Below are positions 1-6,949 of a stretch of 22,873 nucleotides of DNA, one piece after another (position 1 is the first letter of the stretch; every line of letters starts with the position of its first letter). The notes under the pieces were generated by a model that saw only the letters and a list, made by a program, of their open reading frames with translations, was not told where the DNA came from and searched no databases. The stretch covers positions 1-22,873 of the forward strand of contig JBFJWU010000006.1 in NCBI GenBank assembly GCA_041623475.1, written 5' to 3'. This DNA comes from JBFJWU01 sp041623475 [NCBI: bacterium] (GTDB taxonomy: Bacteria > J088). The translations under genes were made by a program, and so were the position numbers.

Positions 1-172
1 GCCAGTTAAGTACCATATCCGCTACGGGAAACCAATTGATTTCTCACAGACATTTTCTCCTGACGATGCCAGCGACCCGACGCTGGTTGAGAACCTGGCG
101 CGGGAGGTTCAGGGCGTTGTTCAGGGACTGGTTGATTCAGGTCTGAACGACAGAAACGGGATCTTCAGATAA
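1..172 (+). CDS. Lysophospholipid acyltransferase-like protein, C-terminal fragment
   Basis: Only the last 56 codons are present; the reading frame is open to the left edge (codons in phase from base 2) and stops with TAA at 170-172. The tail reads VKYHIRYGKPID and ends VQGVVQGLVDSGL. It matches the tail of the acyltransferase at 1168-1935 (VRIHYEFGAPIE, VQSVLQGMLDAGM), so the two are paralogues. That gene carries the acyltransferase motifs, and this fragment is named by that similarity. The catalytic part lies outside the window. The next gene starts two bases after the stop, which indicates co-transcription. The family transfers acyl chains to glycerol- or alcohol-type acceptors at the membrane; the substrate here is unknown. 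Confidence 0.75.
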   Translation, partial: PVKYHIRYGKPIDFSQTFSPDDASDPTLVENLAREVQGVVQGLVDSGLNDRNGIFR

Positions 173-174
173 CT

Positions 175-1161
175 GTGACCAAAAGCAGATCCAAAGGTAC
201 TTCGCGACGACGGGGATATCTGGTGACGGGTGCCACGACCTCACTGGGGGCACGGACGGTCGAGTTCCTGCTCCAACAAACGGATACCCGCATTGTTATT
301 GGGGTTGCTGCCGAAAAGCAGGGACCGGACATTCGCGATTCAGACGGTCGATTTGAGTATCGCCGAGCCAATCTTCTGCGTTCGCGCGATCTGAAGAACC
401 TGTTCAACGGCGAGGAAATTTCCGGTGGATACGTGGACACCGTGGTCCACCTTGCGTATCGTCACCTGCCAGAGACTGCCGGGCAGGGAACGCACCAGCT
501 TAATATCAGCGGAACAAACAGCCTTCTCTCCCACAGCCTGGAGGCGCGTGGCATCAAGAGGTTTGTCCTTCGTTCCAGCGCAATGGTTTACAGGATTTCC
601 CCATTGAATCCCAGCATCCTGCCTGAAACCTGCGATCTGGACATGGAACCGGATACCCACCCGATTATCCAGGATGAAGTCAACGCCGAAATGCTGTGCC
701 GGATGAAAATGGACCACCCGGAAACAGAGATTGTCGTCCTTCGCCCTGCCTACACTGTCGGCAAAGACACGAGGTCTTTTATCTCGGCCTTCTTGCAATC
801 CAGGGTTTGCCTGACGGCAGTGGGCTACAATCCGCTTGTGAACATCCTGCATCACGACGACATGGTCCGTGCCCTTTGTCTGGCCGCGCATAATGGCCGA
901 AAAGGCGTTTACAACATTCCTGGCTCCGAAACGGTGCCGATGAACCATATGGTTCGACTGGCGGGTCGAAGTCCTCATGCGATTCCCTGGCGATTCCTGC
1001 CCGCCGCGTACCGGGGCCTGCGGAATCTTGGCCTGTCAACTTTTCAGGTAGAGGTCAGCCCCGAGCGTATGCGATACCCGTGTATTCTGGACGGCACGCG
1101 GGCTGCGCGGGCACTTGGCTACGAGCCACAACAACGCGTCGATTTTTCATCGCTGGCCTAA
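175..1161 (+). CDS. NAD-dependent epimerase/dehydratase-like (extended SDR) protein, atypical active site
   Basis: This is a 328-residue protein with a Rossmann fold. The nucleotide-binding loop TGATTSLG is at residues 18-25 after a beta strand (GYLV). VVHLAY near 90-95, VLRSSAMVY near 131-139 and VLRPAYTVG further on match the extended SDR layout, and the length is normal. The usual YxxxK catalytic pair is not visible: where it should stand, just before the conserved NAEM helix, residues 164-168 read I-I-Q-D-E. It may therefore bind a nucleotide without normal dehydrogenase chemistry, or use other residues. The GTG start at 175 is chosen because it sits two bases after the upstream stop and leaves a short basic leader before the fold. 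It is flanked by two paralogous acyltransferases, which suggests lipid modification, but the substrate is unknown. Confidence 0.8.
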   Translation: MTKSRSKGTSRRRGYLVTGATTSLGARTVEFLLQQTDTRIVIGVAAEKQGPDIRDSDGRFEYRRANLLRSRDLKNLFNGEEISGGYVDTVVHLAYRHLPETAGQGTHQLNISGTNSLLSHSLEARGIKRFVLRSSAMVYRISPLNPSILPETCDLDMEPDTHPIIQDEVNAEMLCRMKMDHPETEIVVLRPAYTVGKDTRSFISAFLQSRVCLTAVGYNPLVNILHHDDMVRALCLAAHNGRKGVYNIPGSETVPMNHMVRLAGRSPHAIPWRFLPAAYRGLRNLGLSTFQVEVSPERMRYPCILDGTRAARALGYEPQQRVDFSSLA

Positions 1162-1167
1162 GACACT

Positions 1168-1935
1168 GTGGCACACCCTGCTTGCTGGAATCTGGACCTG
1201 AATGACTTTGCGCGGGTCATGCGGCGCCGACAATTTCTCTGGGACTGGTTCCAGCCAACTGCTGCCGGATTGGAAAATCTGGACGGCCTGGGCGGTGCTT
1301 TACTCGTCAGCAATCACGGTGTCTTTGGCCTGGATTTAACTGTTCTGATCCAGACAGTATTTCGGCAAACCGGCCGTCCGCTCAGAACCCTGGGTGACCA
1401 CGTCGTCTTTTCGACGCCGGGATTTCGCGACGCGGCCTGGCGAATTGGCGCGGTCGAAGGCACACCTGACAATGCAGACTGGTTGTTGCAAAACGGGCAC
1501 CTGGTACTCGTGTATCCCGGCGGCGCAAATGAAGCTCTGGCTCCGGAGTCCCGGAAACACCAATTGATGTGGAACGCCGCCGACGGCTTTGTAAAAACAG
1601 CGATCCGGAATCAGGTGCCGATTGTTCCCGTCGCGGGGTTGGGTGTGGACGACACGTACAGGCAGGTCCTTGATCGCCGCCAGGTCGGGCGCACACCGTT
1701 GGGATGGCTGATCAGGCGTTTGTTCGGTGAGAAGTACATCCTGCCAATCTACGCTGGCCTGGGGCCATTGCCACGACGAGTCCGGATCCACTACGAATTT
1801 GGCGCTCCTATTGAAATGCCTGGCAACCCGGCATCCGCCGGGGATCCGGGCATCGTTGAACAATTCCGGAATCAGGTTCAGTCCGTGCTGCAAGGCATGC
1901 TTGATGCAGGAATGCTGGCGCGGCGTCAGCATTAA
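1168..1935 (+). CDS. Lysophospholipid acyltransferase family protein (MGAT/TMEM68-like)
   Basis: The product has 255 residues. SNHGVFGLD contains the catalytic His and Asp in the HX5D spacing seen in MGAT/TMEM68-like members rather than the HX4D of PlsC. LVYPGGANEAL matches the YPGG-REAL acceptor-site motif of the same branch. There is no signal peptide or clear membrane segment, as expected for a peripheral membrane acyltransferase. The GTG start at 1168 follows the preceding TAA by six bases. The C-terminal part is plainly paralogous to the fragment at the left edge, so this is a tandem pair separated by an SDR gene. Family members make di- or triacylglycerol, wax or related esters; which product is made here cannot be read from the sequence. 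The gene converges on the CopD-like gene with an eight-base gap. Confidence 0.85.
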   Translation: MAHPACWNLDLNDFARVMRRRQFLWDWFQPTAAGLENLDGLGGALLVSNHGVFGLDLTVLIQTVFRQTGRPLRTLGDHVVFSTPGFRDAAWRIGAVEGTPDNADWLLQNGHLVLVYPGGANEALAPESRKHQLMWNAADGFVKTAIRNQVPIVPVAGLGVDDTYRQVLDRRQVGRTPLGWLIRRLFGEKYILPIYAGLGPLPRRVRIHYEFGAPIEMPGNPASAGDPGIVEQFRNQVQSVLQGMLDAGMLARRQH

Positions 1936-1943
1936 GCGTCGGG

Positions 1944-2432
1944 CTACCCGCGAACCAAACGTACTCCCAGCCAGACGGCTGCCAGGGCAAGAACCAGGGT
2001 AACCCGCCCCATCCAACGGGCAGCCACGCGCAGGTTGGCAGCTGCAGTACCATCTGGTTCGTTCTGCCACAGACGGGTTGCCCCCGGACCGATCACAAAG
2101 TCATGACACGCCGAAACCGCCAGAATAATCGCAACAATGACCAGTTTCAGTTGCAATAATCGAATAAATCCCGCTTCGTGCGAGGTCAAGAATACGGATT
2201 CCAATGTTGCCCCGCGAACAGACGCCAAGGCCGCACCCGTTGCAACCAGCAGGCAAAGACTGGCCCATCCGGCCGCACGGAATCTACGCCCCGCGCCATC
2301 CACAAGCCGCGCCCTGGTCAAATCATCCAGTACTTTCAGCTCCGGCACAAGTACCAGTACCAGGAAAAACATCCCGCCGATCCAGATAAACGCTGCCAAC
2401 AGATGCAGCCAGACAAGCGCCGGATAGCTCAA
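1944..2432 (-). CDS. CopD-like integral membrane protein
   Basis: The product has about 162 residues and four hydrophobic segments. The first is WLHLLAAFIWIGGMFF near residues 7-22; the last ends near the C-terminus at VWLGVRLVRG. LQLKLVIVAIILAVSACHDF followed by IGPGATR matches the KL-HDF-GP pattern I associate with small CopD-like/DUF-type inner-membrane proteins, some of which are near copper or haem genes. The reading frame stays open far upstream because it runs antisense to hemN, so the start is uncertain. I chose TTG at 2432, just before the first membrane segment and after a weak GAG. GTG at 2480 is the alternative and adds 16 residues. The gene diverges from hemN across a region holding an FNR-type palindrome. 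Function is unknown. Confidence 0.6.
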   Translation of the reverse strand: MSYPALVWLHLLAAFIWIGGMFFLVLVLVPELKVLDDLTRARLVDGAGRRFRAAGWASLCLLVATGAALASVRGATLESVFLTSHEAGFIRLLQLKLVIVAIILAVSACHDFVIGPGATRLWQNEPDGTAAANLRVAARWMGRVTLVLALAAVWLGVRLVRG

Positions 2433-2512
2433 TTCAGACTCGATTCGGCAAGGCCCCCGGTCCAGTATGAACCGGACCACGAGCTTGATTGGAATGCACG
2501 ACACATGGATAA

Positions 2513-2518
2513 ATCGTA
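2513..2518 (-). promoter_or_regulatory. Candidate -10 element for the CopD-like gene
   Basis: On the - strand this reads TACGAT, matching four of six bases of TATAAT. Its downstream edge is 34.5 bases from the centre of the palindrome at 2541-2554. That is the class II FNR/CRP distance (activator centred at -41.5) and would put transcription start near 2506. The hexamer alone is weak; the spacing is what supports it. Confidence 0.3.
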
Positions 2519-2540
2519 TCGATCCAGCGAATTGGAAACA

Positions 2541-2554
2541 TTGACCATTGTCAA
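2541..2554. promoter_or_regulatory. FNR/Anr/Dnr-family operator between hemN and the CopD-like gene
   Basis: The 14-base sequence TTGACCATTGTCAA is a perfect TTGAC-N4-GTCAA palindrome and fits the family consensus TTGA-N6-TCAA. It lies 56 bases before the chosen hemN start. A weak -10 stands at the class II distance on each side (TACCAT at 2577-2582 and TACGAT at 2518-2513), so one dimer could serve both directions. In Pseudomonas, hemN is known to be controlled by Anr and Dnr. Which regulator acts here is unknown, and no regulator gene is in the window. Confidence 0.75.
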
Positions 2555-2576
2555 GGACGCAAACCGCCAGTCGGGT

Positions 2577-2582
2577 TACCAT
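2577..2582 (+). promoter_or_regulatory. Candidate -10 element of the hemN promoter
   Basis: TACCAT matches four of six bases of TATAAT. It ends 34.5 bases from the centre of the FNR-type palindrome at 2541-2554, the spacing of a class II activated promoter. Transcription would start near 2589, about 20 bases before the GTG of hemN. No good -35 is seen, as expected when an activator overlaps that position. Confidence 0.4.
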
Positions 2583-2609
2583 CGATGGCATTACTGGACG
2601 GAGCTCCCA

Positions 2610-4028
2610 GTGCCCACAATTGCGACTGCGAACAACGCCAATAGACCCGGACATCCGGGTACCACGCCGCGACCGGGTGATTTGGATAAGTACATCCGCC
2701 GTGGCCCACGCTACACCAGTTACCCAACGGCCGTCGAGTTCTCGCCCGCAGTTGACAGTGTTGCATTTGAATCTGAACTGGCACGGATTGAATCCGGGAA
2801 CCAGCAGCATTCGTTGTACATTCACATTCCTTTTTGCAGGTCGCTGTGTACCTATTGCGGCTGCAACATGGTTGTCCGTCGTGACACCAGCCAGGCCAGT
2901 CGGTACCTGGACTGTCTGGATCGTGAATTGGCAATGATCGCTGGTTCTGTTGCTGGCAAAATTCGGCTGCAGGGATTGCACTGGGGCGGCGGGACACCGA
3001 ACTTCCTGTCTGACAGCCAGATCTGCCGTCTTTGGACATCGATCCACAGTCGATTTGAACTGAATCCGGACGGCGAACGCTCGATTGAACTGGATCCTCG
3101 GTGCACTACACCGGCGCAATTGGAATTGCTAAAAGAACTGGGCTTTCAACGCATCAGTTTTGGTGTCCAGGACTTTTCACCCAATGTCCAGCAGGCGATC
3201 AACAGACAGCAGTCCGTGGACCTGCTGACATCGCTGACCGCACATGCGCGCCGAATCGGGATCAAGGGCATCAATTTCGACTTGATCCTTGGACTGCCCC
3301 ACCAGACGCCGGATTCATTTGCGACAACGTTGCGCCACGTGATCCGGCTGCGTCCGGACCGTATCGCAGCCTACAATTTTGCCTGGCTTCCAACACTGAA
3401 AAAGCACCACCAGAAGATCCAGCCGGAATGGCTGCCAGCCGCCGACGTCCGCAGCCAGATCTATGAGCGGACCCATCAGGTTTTGTGCAATGCCGGCTAC
3501 CGCCATATTGGCCTGGACCACTTCGCCCTGGCCGACGACCCGCTGGTCCGGGCCCAGGACGATGGGCGATTGTTCCGTAATTTCCAGGGTTATACGACGG
3601 GCCACGACCAACTGTTGCTTGGCGCGGGAATGTCCGCAATCTCGCAGCTTGAAGGGTGCTTTGCCCAGAACAGGAAAACCATCAGAGCCTATATGGATGC
3701 TATTGAATCCGGCAAATTCGCAACCGACCGTGGCACCCTGCTCACAGATGATGACCATATCCGGTCAGCGGCAATCCAGCAGATCATGTGTAACTTCAAA
3801 CTGGATCTCGATGCCCTGTCGATCCAACTGAACCGCACTATGGACGGGGTGTTCGCTGATGAGTTGGAGCGTTTGCAGGTGTACCAGCGCGACGGCCTGA
3901 TCCGATTTGGCTCCAACGGTTTCTCGGTAACCGATATCGGTCGTTACTACGTACGGACAATCGCGATGGAATTCGATGCCTATCGGCGAGGGAACGGCGA
4001 AACAGGAACCTTCTCGCAAACGGCTTGA
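2610..4028 (+). CDS. hemN: Oxygen-independent coproporphyrinogen III oxidase (radical SAM)
   Basis: HemN converts coproporphyrinogen III to protoporphyrinogen IX without oxygen in the cytoplasm, using S-adenosylmethionine and a [4Fe-4S] cluster. GPRYTSYPTAVEFS near residues 32-45 is the characteristic HemN N-terminus. The cluster motif FCRSLCTYCGC gives Cys76, 80, 83 and 85, the CX3CX2CXC pattern that separates true HemN from HemW-like proteins. GGGTPNFL, SFGVQDF and DLILGLPHQT follow in the usual order. The frame is open upstream, but GTG at 2610 has GGAG six bases before it and gives 472 residues, close to the E. coli length of about 457. An FNR-type palindrome upstream suggests anaerobic induction together with the neighbouring nap cluster. 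The gene converges on nrfD-like with a 29-base gap. Confidence 0.95.
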   Translation: MPTIATANNANRPGHPGTTPRPGDLDKYIRRGPRYTSYPTAVEFSPAVDSVAFESELARIESGNQQHSLYIHIPFCRSLCTYCGCNMVVRRDTSQASRYLDCLDRELAMIAGSVAGKIRLQGLHWGGGTPNFLSDSQICRLWTSIHSRFELNPDGERSIELDPRCTTPAQLELLKELGFQRISFGVQDFSPNVQQAINRQQSVDLLTSLTAHARRIGIKGINFDLILGLPHQTPDSFATTLRHVIRLRPDRIAAYNFAWLPTLKKHHQKIQPEWLPAADVRSQIYERTHQVLCNAGYRHIGLDHFALADDPLVRAQDDGRLFRNFQGYTTGHDQLLLGAGMSAISQLEGCFAQNRKTIRAYMDAIESGKFATDRGTLLTDDDHIRSAAIQQIMCNFKLDLDALSIQLNRTMDGVFADELERLQVYQRDGLIRFGSNGFSVTDIGRYYVRTIAMEFDAYRRGNGETGTFSQTA

Positions 4029-4057
4029 ACGTACAGAAATCGAAACTGTTGCCGTTT

Positions 4058-5269
4058 TCAGTGTTCCCCTGTAGGTCCTTTACCGATCTGGCCGGTTTCA
4101 ATCGCGACCGCTACTTTTGCCAGTACTGTAAAGACGAACAGCCCCAGCGCCAGGATTCCGGCGGAGACCAGCAGCTCAATCGCAGTGGGCGCGTACTCGA
4201 CAATCTCACCCAATGGCGACGGAATGAACCCGGGCACGACCAGCCCCATGCCCTTTTCAATCCAGATCGCAAAAAATAACACCGTGGCAGCGGGCACCAG
4301 TACCTTGACCTTTCGCCGTAACGGATGAATCGTCAGGATTGCAGTCATGGCAACATTCAACCCGATCGCGGTCCATATCCATCCGGTCAGAGCGTTGTGC
4401 CCATGGAGCCCGAAAAACAGGTATCGAGCGCTCAGGCTGTGATGCGTCGGCCAATAGAACTCTTTGAACAGTTCAGACGCCAGCATCACCAGATTAATCT
4501 GGGCCGCCACCGTTACAATCAGCCCTAACTTGTGCAGTGTTTCGTCCTTGATTTTGTACTCGGTAAACCGCCGAATCATTACCAGCGAAACAATAATAAA
4601 TGATGGCCCAGCCGCAAATGCAGATGCCAGAAATCGGGGCCCCAGGAGCGATGTATTCCAGTAGGGACGAGCCGTCAGCCCCGCATACAGGAACGCGGTG
4701 ACCAGATGGATTCCAAAGGCCCAGAATACGCTCAGGAAAACGAACGGGACGTACAGATTACGCCGGGGCTGACGTCCGTGGTAGTGCTGGTACAGAACGT
4801 ACATCGGAATCAGCAGGTTCAGCGCCAGGTACCCGTTCAGGACAAGCACATCCCACGTGAGCATCGACTGGGGAAAGTTGAAATAGCCAATGCCCGGCAT
4901 CATGTGCCACAGCCGGGTCGGACCACCCATGTCCGCTGTGACGAACGCCAGGCACATTACCAGGGCCGAGACCGCAACGCCTTCGCCGACCAGCACCGCC
5001 CGGGAAAAATCGACATCCTGAAGCACGTACGCGGGCAGGACAATCATTACGGCTGCTGCGGCCAAACCAACCAGAAACGTAAAGTTTGAAATATAAAGGC
5101 CCCAGCTGACGTGGTCCGTCATGCCGGTAACAACCAGCCCCTCGCGAAATTGTACGCTGTAGGCGTAACCACCGACGATCATAACCAATGACAACGCGCC
5201 CATCCACAGGTGGTAAGCCCGTCCACCTGTTGTCGCCACGACAATCCCGTCTTTGAAGAAAGAAAACAC
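4058..5269 (-). CDS. NrfD/PsrC-family quinol-oxidising membrane subunit (DsrP-like)
   Basis: The product has 403 residues and about ten predicted membrane helices, roughly at residues 20-40, 54-80, 92-112, 140-165, 173-195, 210-235, 248-270, 285-310, 322-345 and 365-390. The length and layout fit the NrfD/PsrC superfamily, which exchanges electrons between quinols and a periplasmic ferredoxin subunit and carries no cofactor itself. The internal stretch FNFPQSMLTWDVLVLNGY and the following WNTSLLGPRFLASAFAAGP resemble, from memory, the DsrP branch rather than short NrfD. It starts 11 bases after the ferredoxin stop and closes the nap operon. I infer that it replaces NapC or NapGH as the quinol dehydrogenase. 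The family call is firm; the nitrate role rests on context. Confidence 0.88.
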   Translation of the reverse strand: MFSFFKDGIVVATTGGRAYHLWMGALSLVMIVGGYAYSVQFREGLVVTGMTDHVSWGLYISNFTFLVGLAAAAVMIVLPAYVLQDVDFSRAVLVGEGVAVSALVMCLAFVTADMGGPTRLWHMMPGIGYFNFPQSMLTWDVLVLNGYLALNLLIPMYVLYQHYHGRQPRRNLYVPFVFLSVFWAFGIHLVTAFLYAGLTARPYWNTSLLGPRFLASAFAAGPSFIIVSLVMIRRFTEYKIKDETLHKLGLIVTVAAQINLVMLASELFKEFYWPTHHSLSARYLFFGLHGHNALTGWIWTAIGLNVAMTAILTIHPLRRKVKVLVPAATVLFFAIWIEKGMGLVVPGFIPSPLGEIVEYAPTAIELLVSAGILALGLFVFTVLAKVAVAIETGQIGKGPTGEH

Positions 5270-5280
5270 TTAACTCGCCC

Positions 5281-6351
5281 CTAGTCCATGAAGTACCAGA
5301 ACTTGGGATCGGTCCCCAGGTCCTCTTTCAATCGAAATACCTTCTTGTTTGCCAGAACCCAGCGAATTTCACTGTTGGGATCCAGCAGATTCCCAAAAAT
5401 CCGCGCGCCGGTCGGGCACGCTTCGGCACAGGCCGGCTGCTGACCTTCCCGTGTTCGCTGGATACAGAATGTGCATTTCTCCATAACGCCCTTTTTGCGC
5501 GGCCGGTTTCCCAGGTAATGCTGACGAGGATTGACTTGTTCTGCGGGAACAACCGGCTCTGCCCAGTTGAATCTCCGGGCCCAGTATGGACATGCAGCCT
5601 CGCAGTAGCGGCAACCGATACACCAGTCGTAGTCGATCACTGTGATACCATCGGGCTCTTTCCAGGTTGCACCAACCGGACAAACAGTGACGCACGGCGG
5701 ATTCTCACACTGAAAACATTGCGTCCCAAGATAAAAATGACCTTCCGCCGGCACATCGTGGAAATAATCGGCTTTCCCGTCTTCCAGGTTCATCCGACCA
5801 TTCTCCATCTCGAATATCCGAATGTATTGCATGTTCGAACGTCGGTCCTGATTGTTTTCCAGCACACAGGCCTTGACACAATCCCGGTAGCCTCGGCAAG
5901 TGGAGATATTGAATGCGTAACCATACAGGACATTTGGGCGCGCCTGTGTACCGGCAATATGGACGTCGCGGCCAGTTTTCATTTCGGCCAGGCGTTCCAG
6001 GCGGCTGATGGTCTGTTGGCGCTCAGCGGGGGTCATCAACCGGAAGTTCCCCTTGAAGTACTCCTCCCACTCCAGTGCCTTGCGTTCCTTGGCGGCCTCT
6101 GCTTCCAGCGGATTTGCAGCGGCACGTACGACCCCCGCTGTGGCCACGGCGCCGCCGAACATCGCAGCCAGACTGGCACGCCGGCTCATTTTCTTGTTCC
6201 CAAGGCCGCCAGATCGCTCTATTTCCGGGTCGCATTCGCATCCGCTGCCACAGGACCCTGCTCGTTCGGTGCGCTCGATTCGTGGATCCGCCCCGGAGGT
6301 CAGCAATCGCATGAATCCAGCGAAATCGATCGGTTTTTGCTCGTTGCTCAT
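5281..6351 (-). CDS. NrfC/DsrO-like 4Fe-4S ferredoxin with internal Tat signal
   Basis: The product has 356 residues. It is expected to carry electrons from the NrfD-like protein to periplasmic cytochromes. Three complete cluster motifs are seen: CFQCENPPCVTVCP, CIGCRYCEAACP and the split CTFC...CAEACP. The first motif, around residues 152-162, reads CRGYRDCVKAC with Tyr155 where the second Cys normally stands, so that site may hold a [3Fe-4S] cluster or none. SRRASLAAM at residues 56-64, followed by a hydrophobic stretch, looks like a Tat signal. It is preceded by an unusual leader containing SCGSGCEC (Cys34, 38, 40). The ATG at 6351 is one base after the upstream stop, which supports it. 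An internal ATG at 6189 would give a normal short Tat leader and is the main alternative. Confidence 0.85.
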   Translation of the reverse strand: MSNEQKPIDFAGFMRLLTSGADPRIERTERAGSCGSGCECDPEIERSGGLGNKKMSRRASLAAMFGGAVATAGVVRAAANPLEAEAAKERKALEWEEYFKGNFRLMTPAERQQTISRLERLAEMKTGRDVHIAGTQARPNVLYGYAFNISTCRGYRDCVKACVLENNQDRRSNMQYIRIFEMENGRMNLEDGKADYFHDVPAEGHFYLGTQCFQCENPPCVTVCPVGATWKEPDGITVIDYDWCIGCRYCEAACPYWARRFNWAEPVVPAEQVNPRQHYLGNRPRKKGVMEKCTFCIQRTREGQQPACAEACPTGARIFGNLLDPNSEIRWVLANKKVFRLKEDLGTDPKFWYFMD

Positions 6352-6352
6352 T

Positions 6353-6949
6353 TCAGTGTCCAGCCTTTTTTGCACGATCGGGCGCGATCGTCGGTTGTGC
6401 AACGGGCATCCTTGTTTCCAATGCAGGGGAATGTGGATTATGGCAGCCTGCGCAGGTTTTAATGACCCGGGGTTCCGCCCAACCGGTTAACCGTTTTCCG
6501 TGCGCACCGCCAAGCCAGTCCTGTCGCTGATCACTGTGGCACTTACCGCACAATTCGTTCGCAAACTCGAATCCCAGTTTCGATTCGCCAAGCAATTCCA
6601 GGGATCCAGGATCCTGTGCCACATGGCAATCCCTGCAGGTCATTCCAGGCGCGTGGACCAGCGAGACCTGCCAATGGGCCGCCCGCTGTTCGGGCAAAGT
6701 CCTGGACGTGCGCCCCGTCATTCCCGGACCGTGACAGTTTCGGCACGCTCTCGCATCGGGATTGTGCCCGGCCACCCAGGATTCAAATGTCGCATCTGGA
6801 ACCGGAACGGCATCCAGTGTCGCAACGGTTCTCGACGCGTCGTCGGGACTGACCAGCAGCGCCGGACCGATTCCGGTCCCGTTGTGTTCTGACTCGAAGC
6901 AGGAAACCAACAACAGGGCAGCAAGTATGCCGGTCACTATCCGGATCAT
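6353..6949 (-). CDS. Tetrahaem c-type cytochrome lipoprotein
   Basis: The product has 198 residues. A lipoprotein signal (LLLVSC, acylated Cys17) would anchor it in a membrane facing the periplasm. Four CXXCH haem sites are visible: CRNCH at residue 69, CRDCH at 105, CGKCH at 134 and CAGCH at 166. Extra conserved-looking His residues (for example His92, His99, His150, His173) could supply distal ligands. The ATG overlaps the napB stop as ATGA, and the ferredoxin gene starts one base after its own stop, so all three are translationally linked. By position it should carry electrons between the ferredoxin and NapB. It is comparable in role to NapM of Desulfovibrio or DsrJ, but I cannot assign it to either family. 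The reading frame continues upstream inside napB, but that extension is antifamily in composition and is rejected. Confidence 0.88.
   Translation of the reverse strand: MIRIVTGILAALLLVSCFESEHNGTGIGPALLVSPDDASRTVATLDAVPVPDATFESWVAGHNPDARACRNCHGPGMTGRTSRTLPEQRAAHWQVSLVHAPGMTCRDCHVAQDPGSLELLGESKLGFEFANELCGKCHSDQRQDWLGGAHGKRLTGWAEPRVIKTCAGCHNPHSPALETRMPVAQPTIAPDRAKKAGH

Noticed and set aside
2178-2609. Longer open frame giving hemN more than 140 extra N-terminal residues, including an ATG at 2505.
   Set aside because: It runs antisense through the CopD-like gene and across the operator. HemN homology begins just after the GTG at 2610, which has a GGAG ribosome binding site.
2433-3119. Long N-terminal extension of the CopD-like frame, antisense to hemN.
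   Set aside because: The extension has no protein-like pattern and lies over the well-supported hemN coding sequence; membrane segments begin only after 2432.
5518-6462. Open frame of 314 codons on the + strand.
   Set aside because: It is antisense to the ferredoxin gene; the product is Cys/His-rich without any ordered motif.
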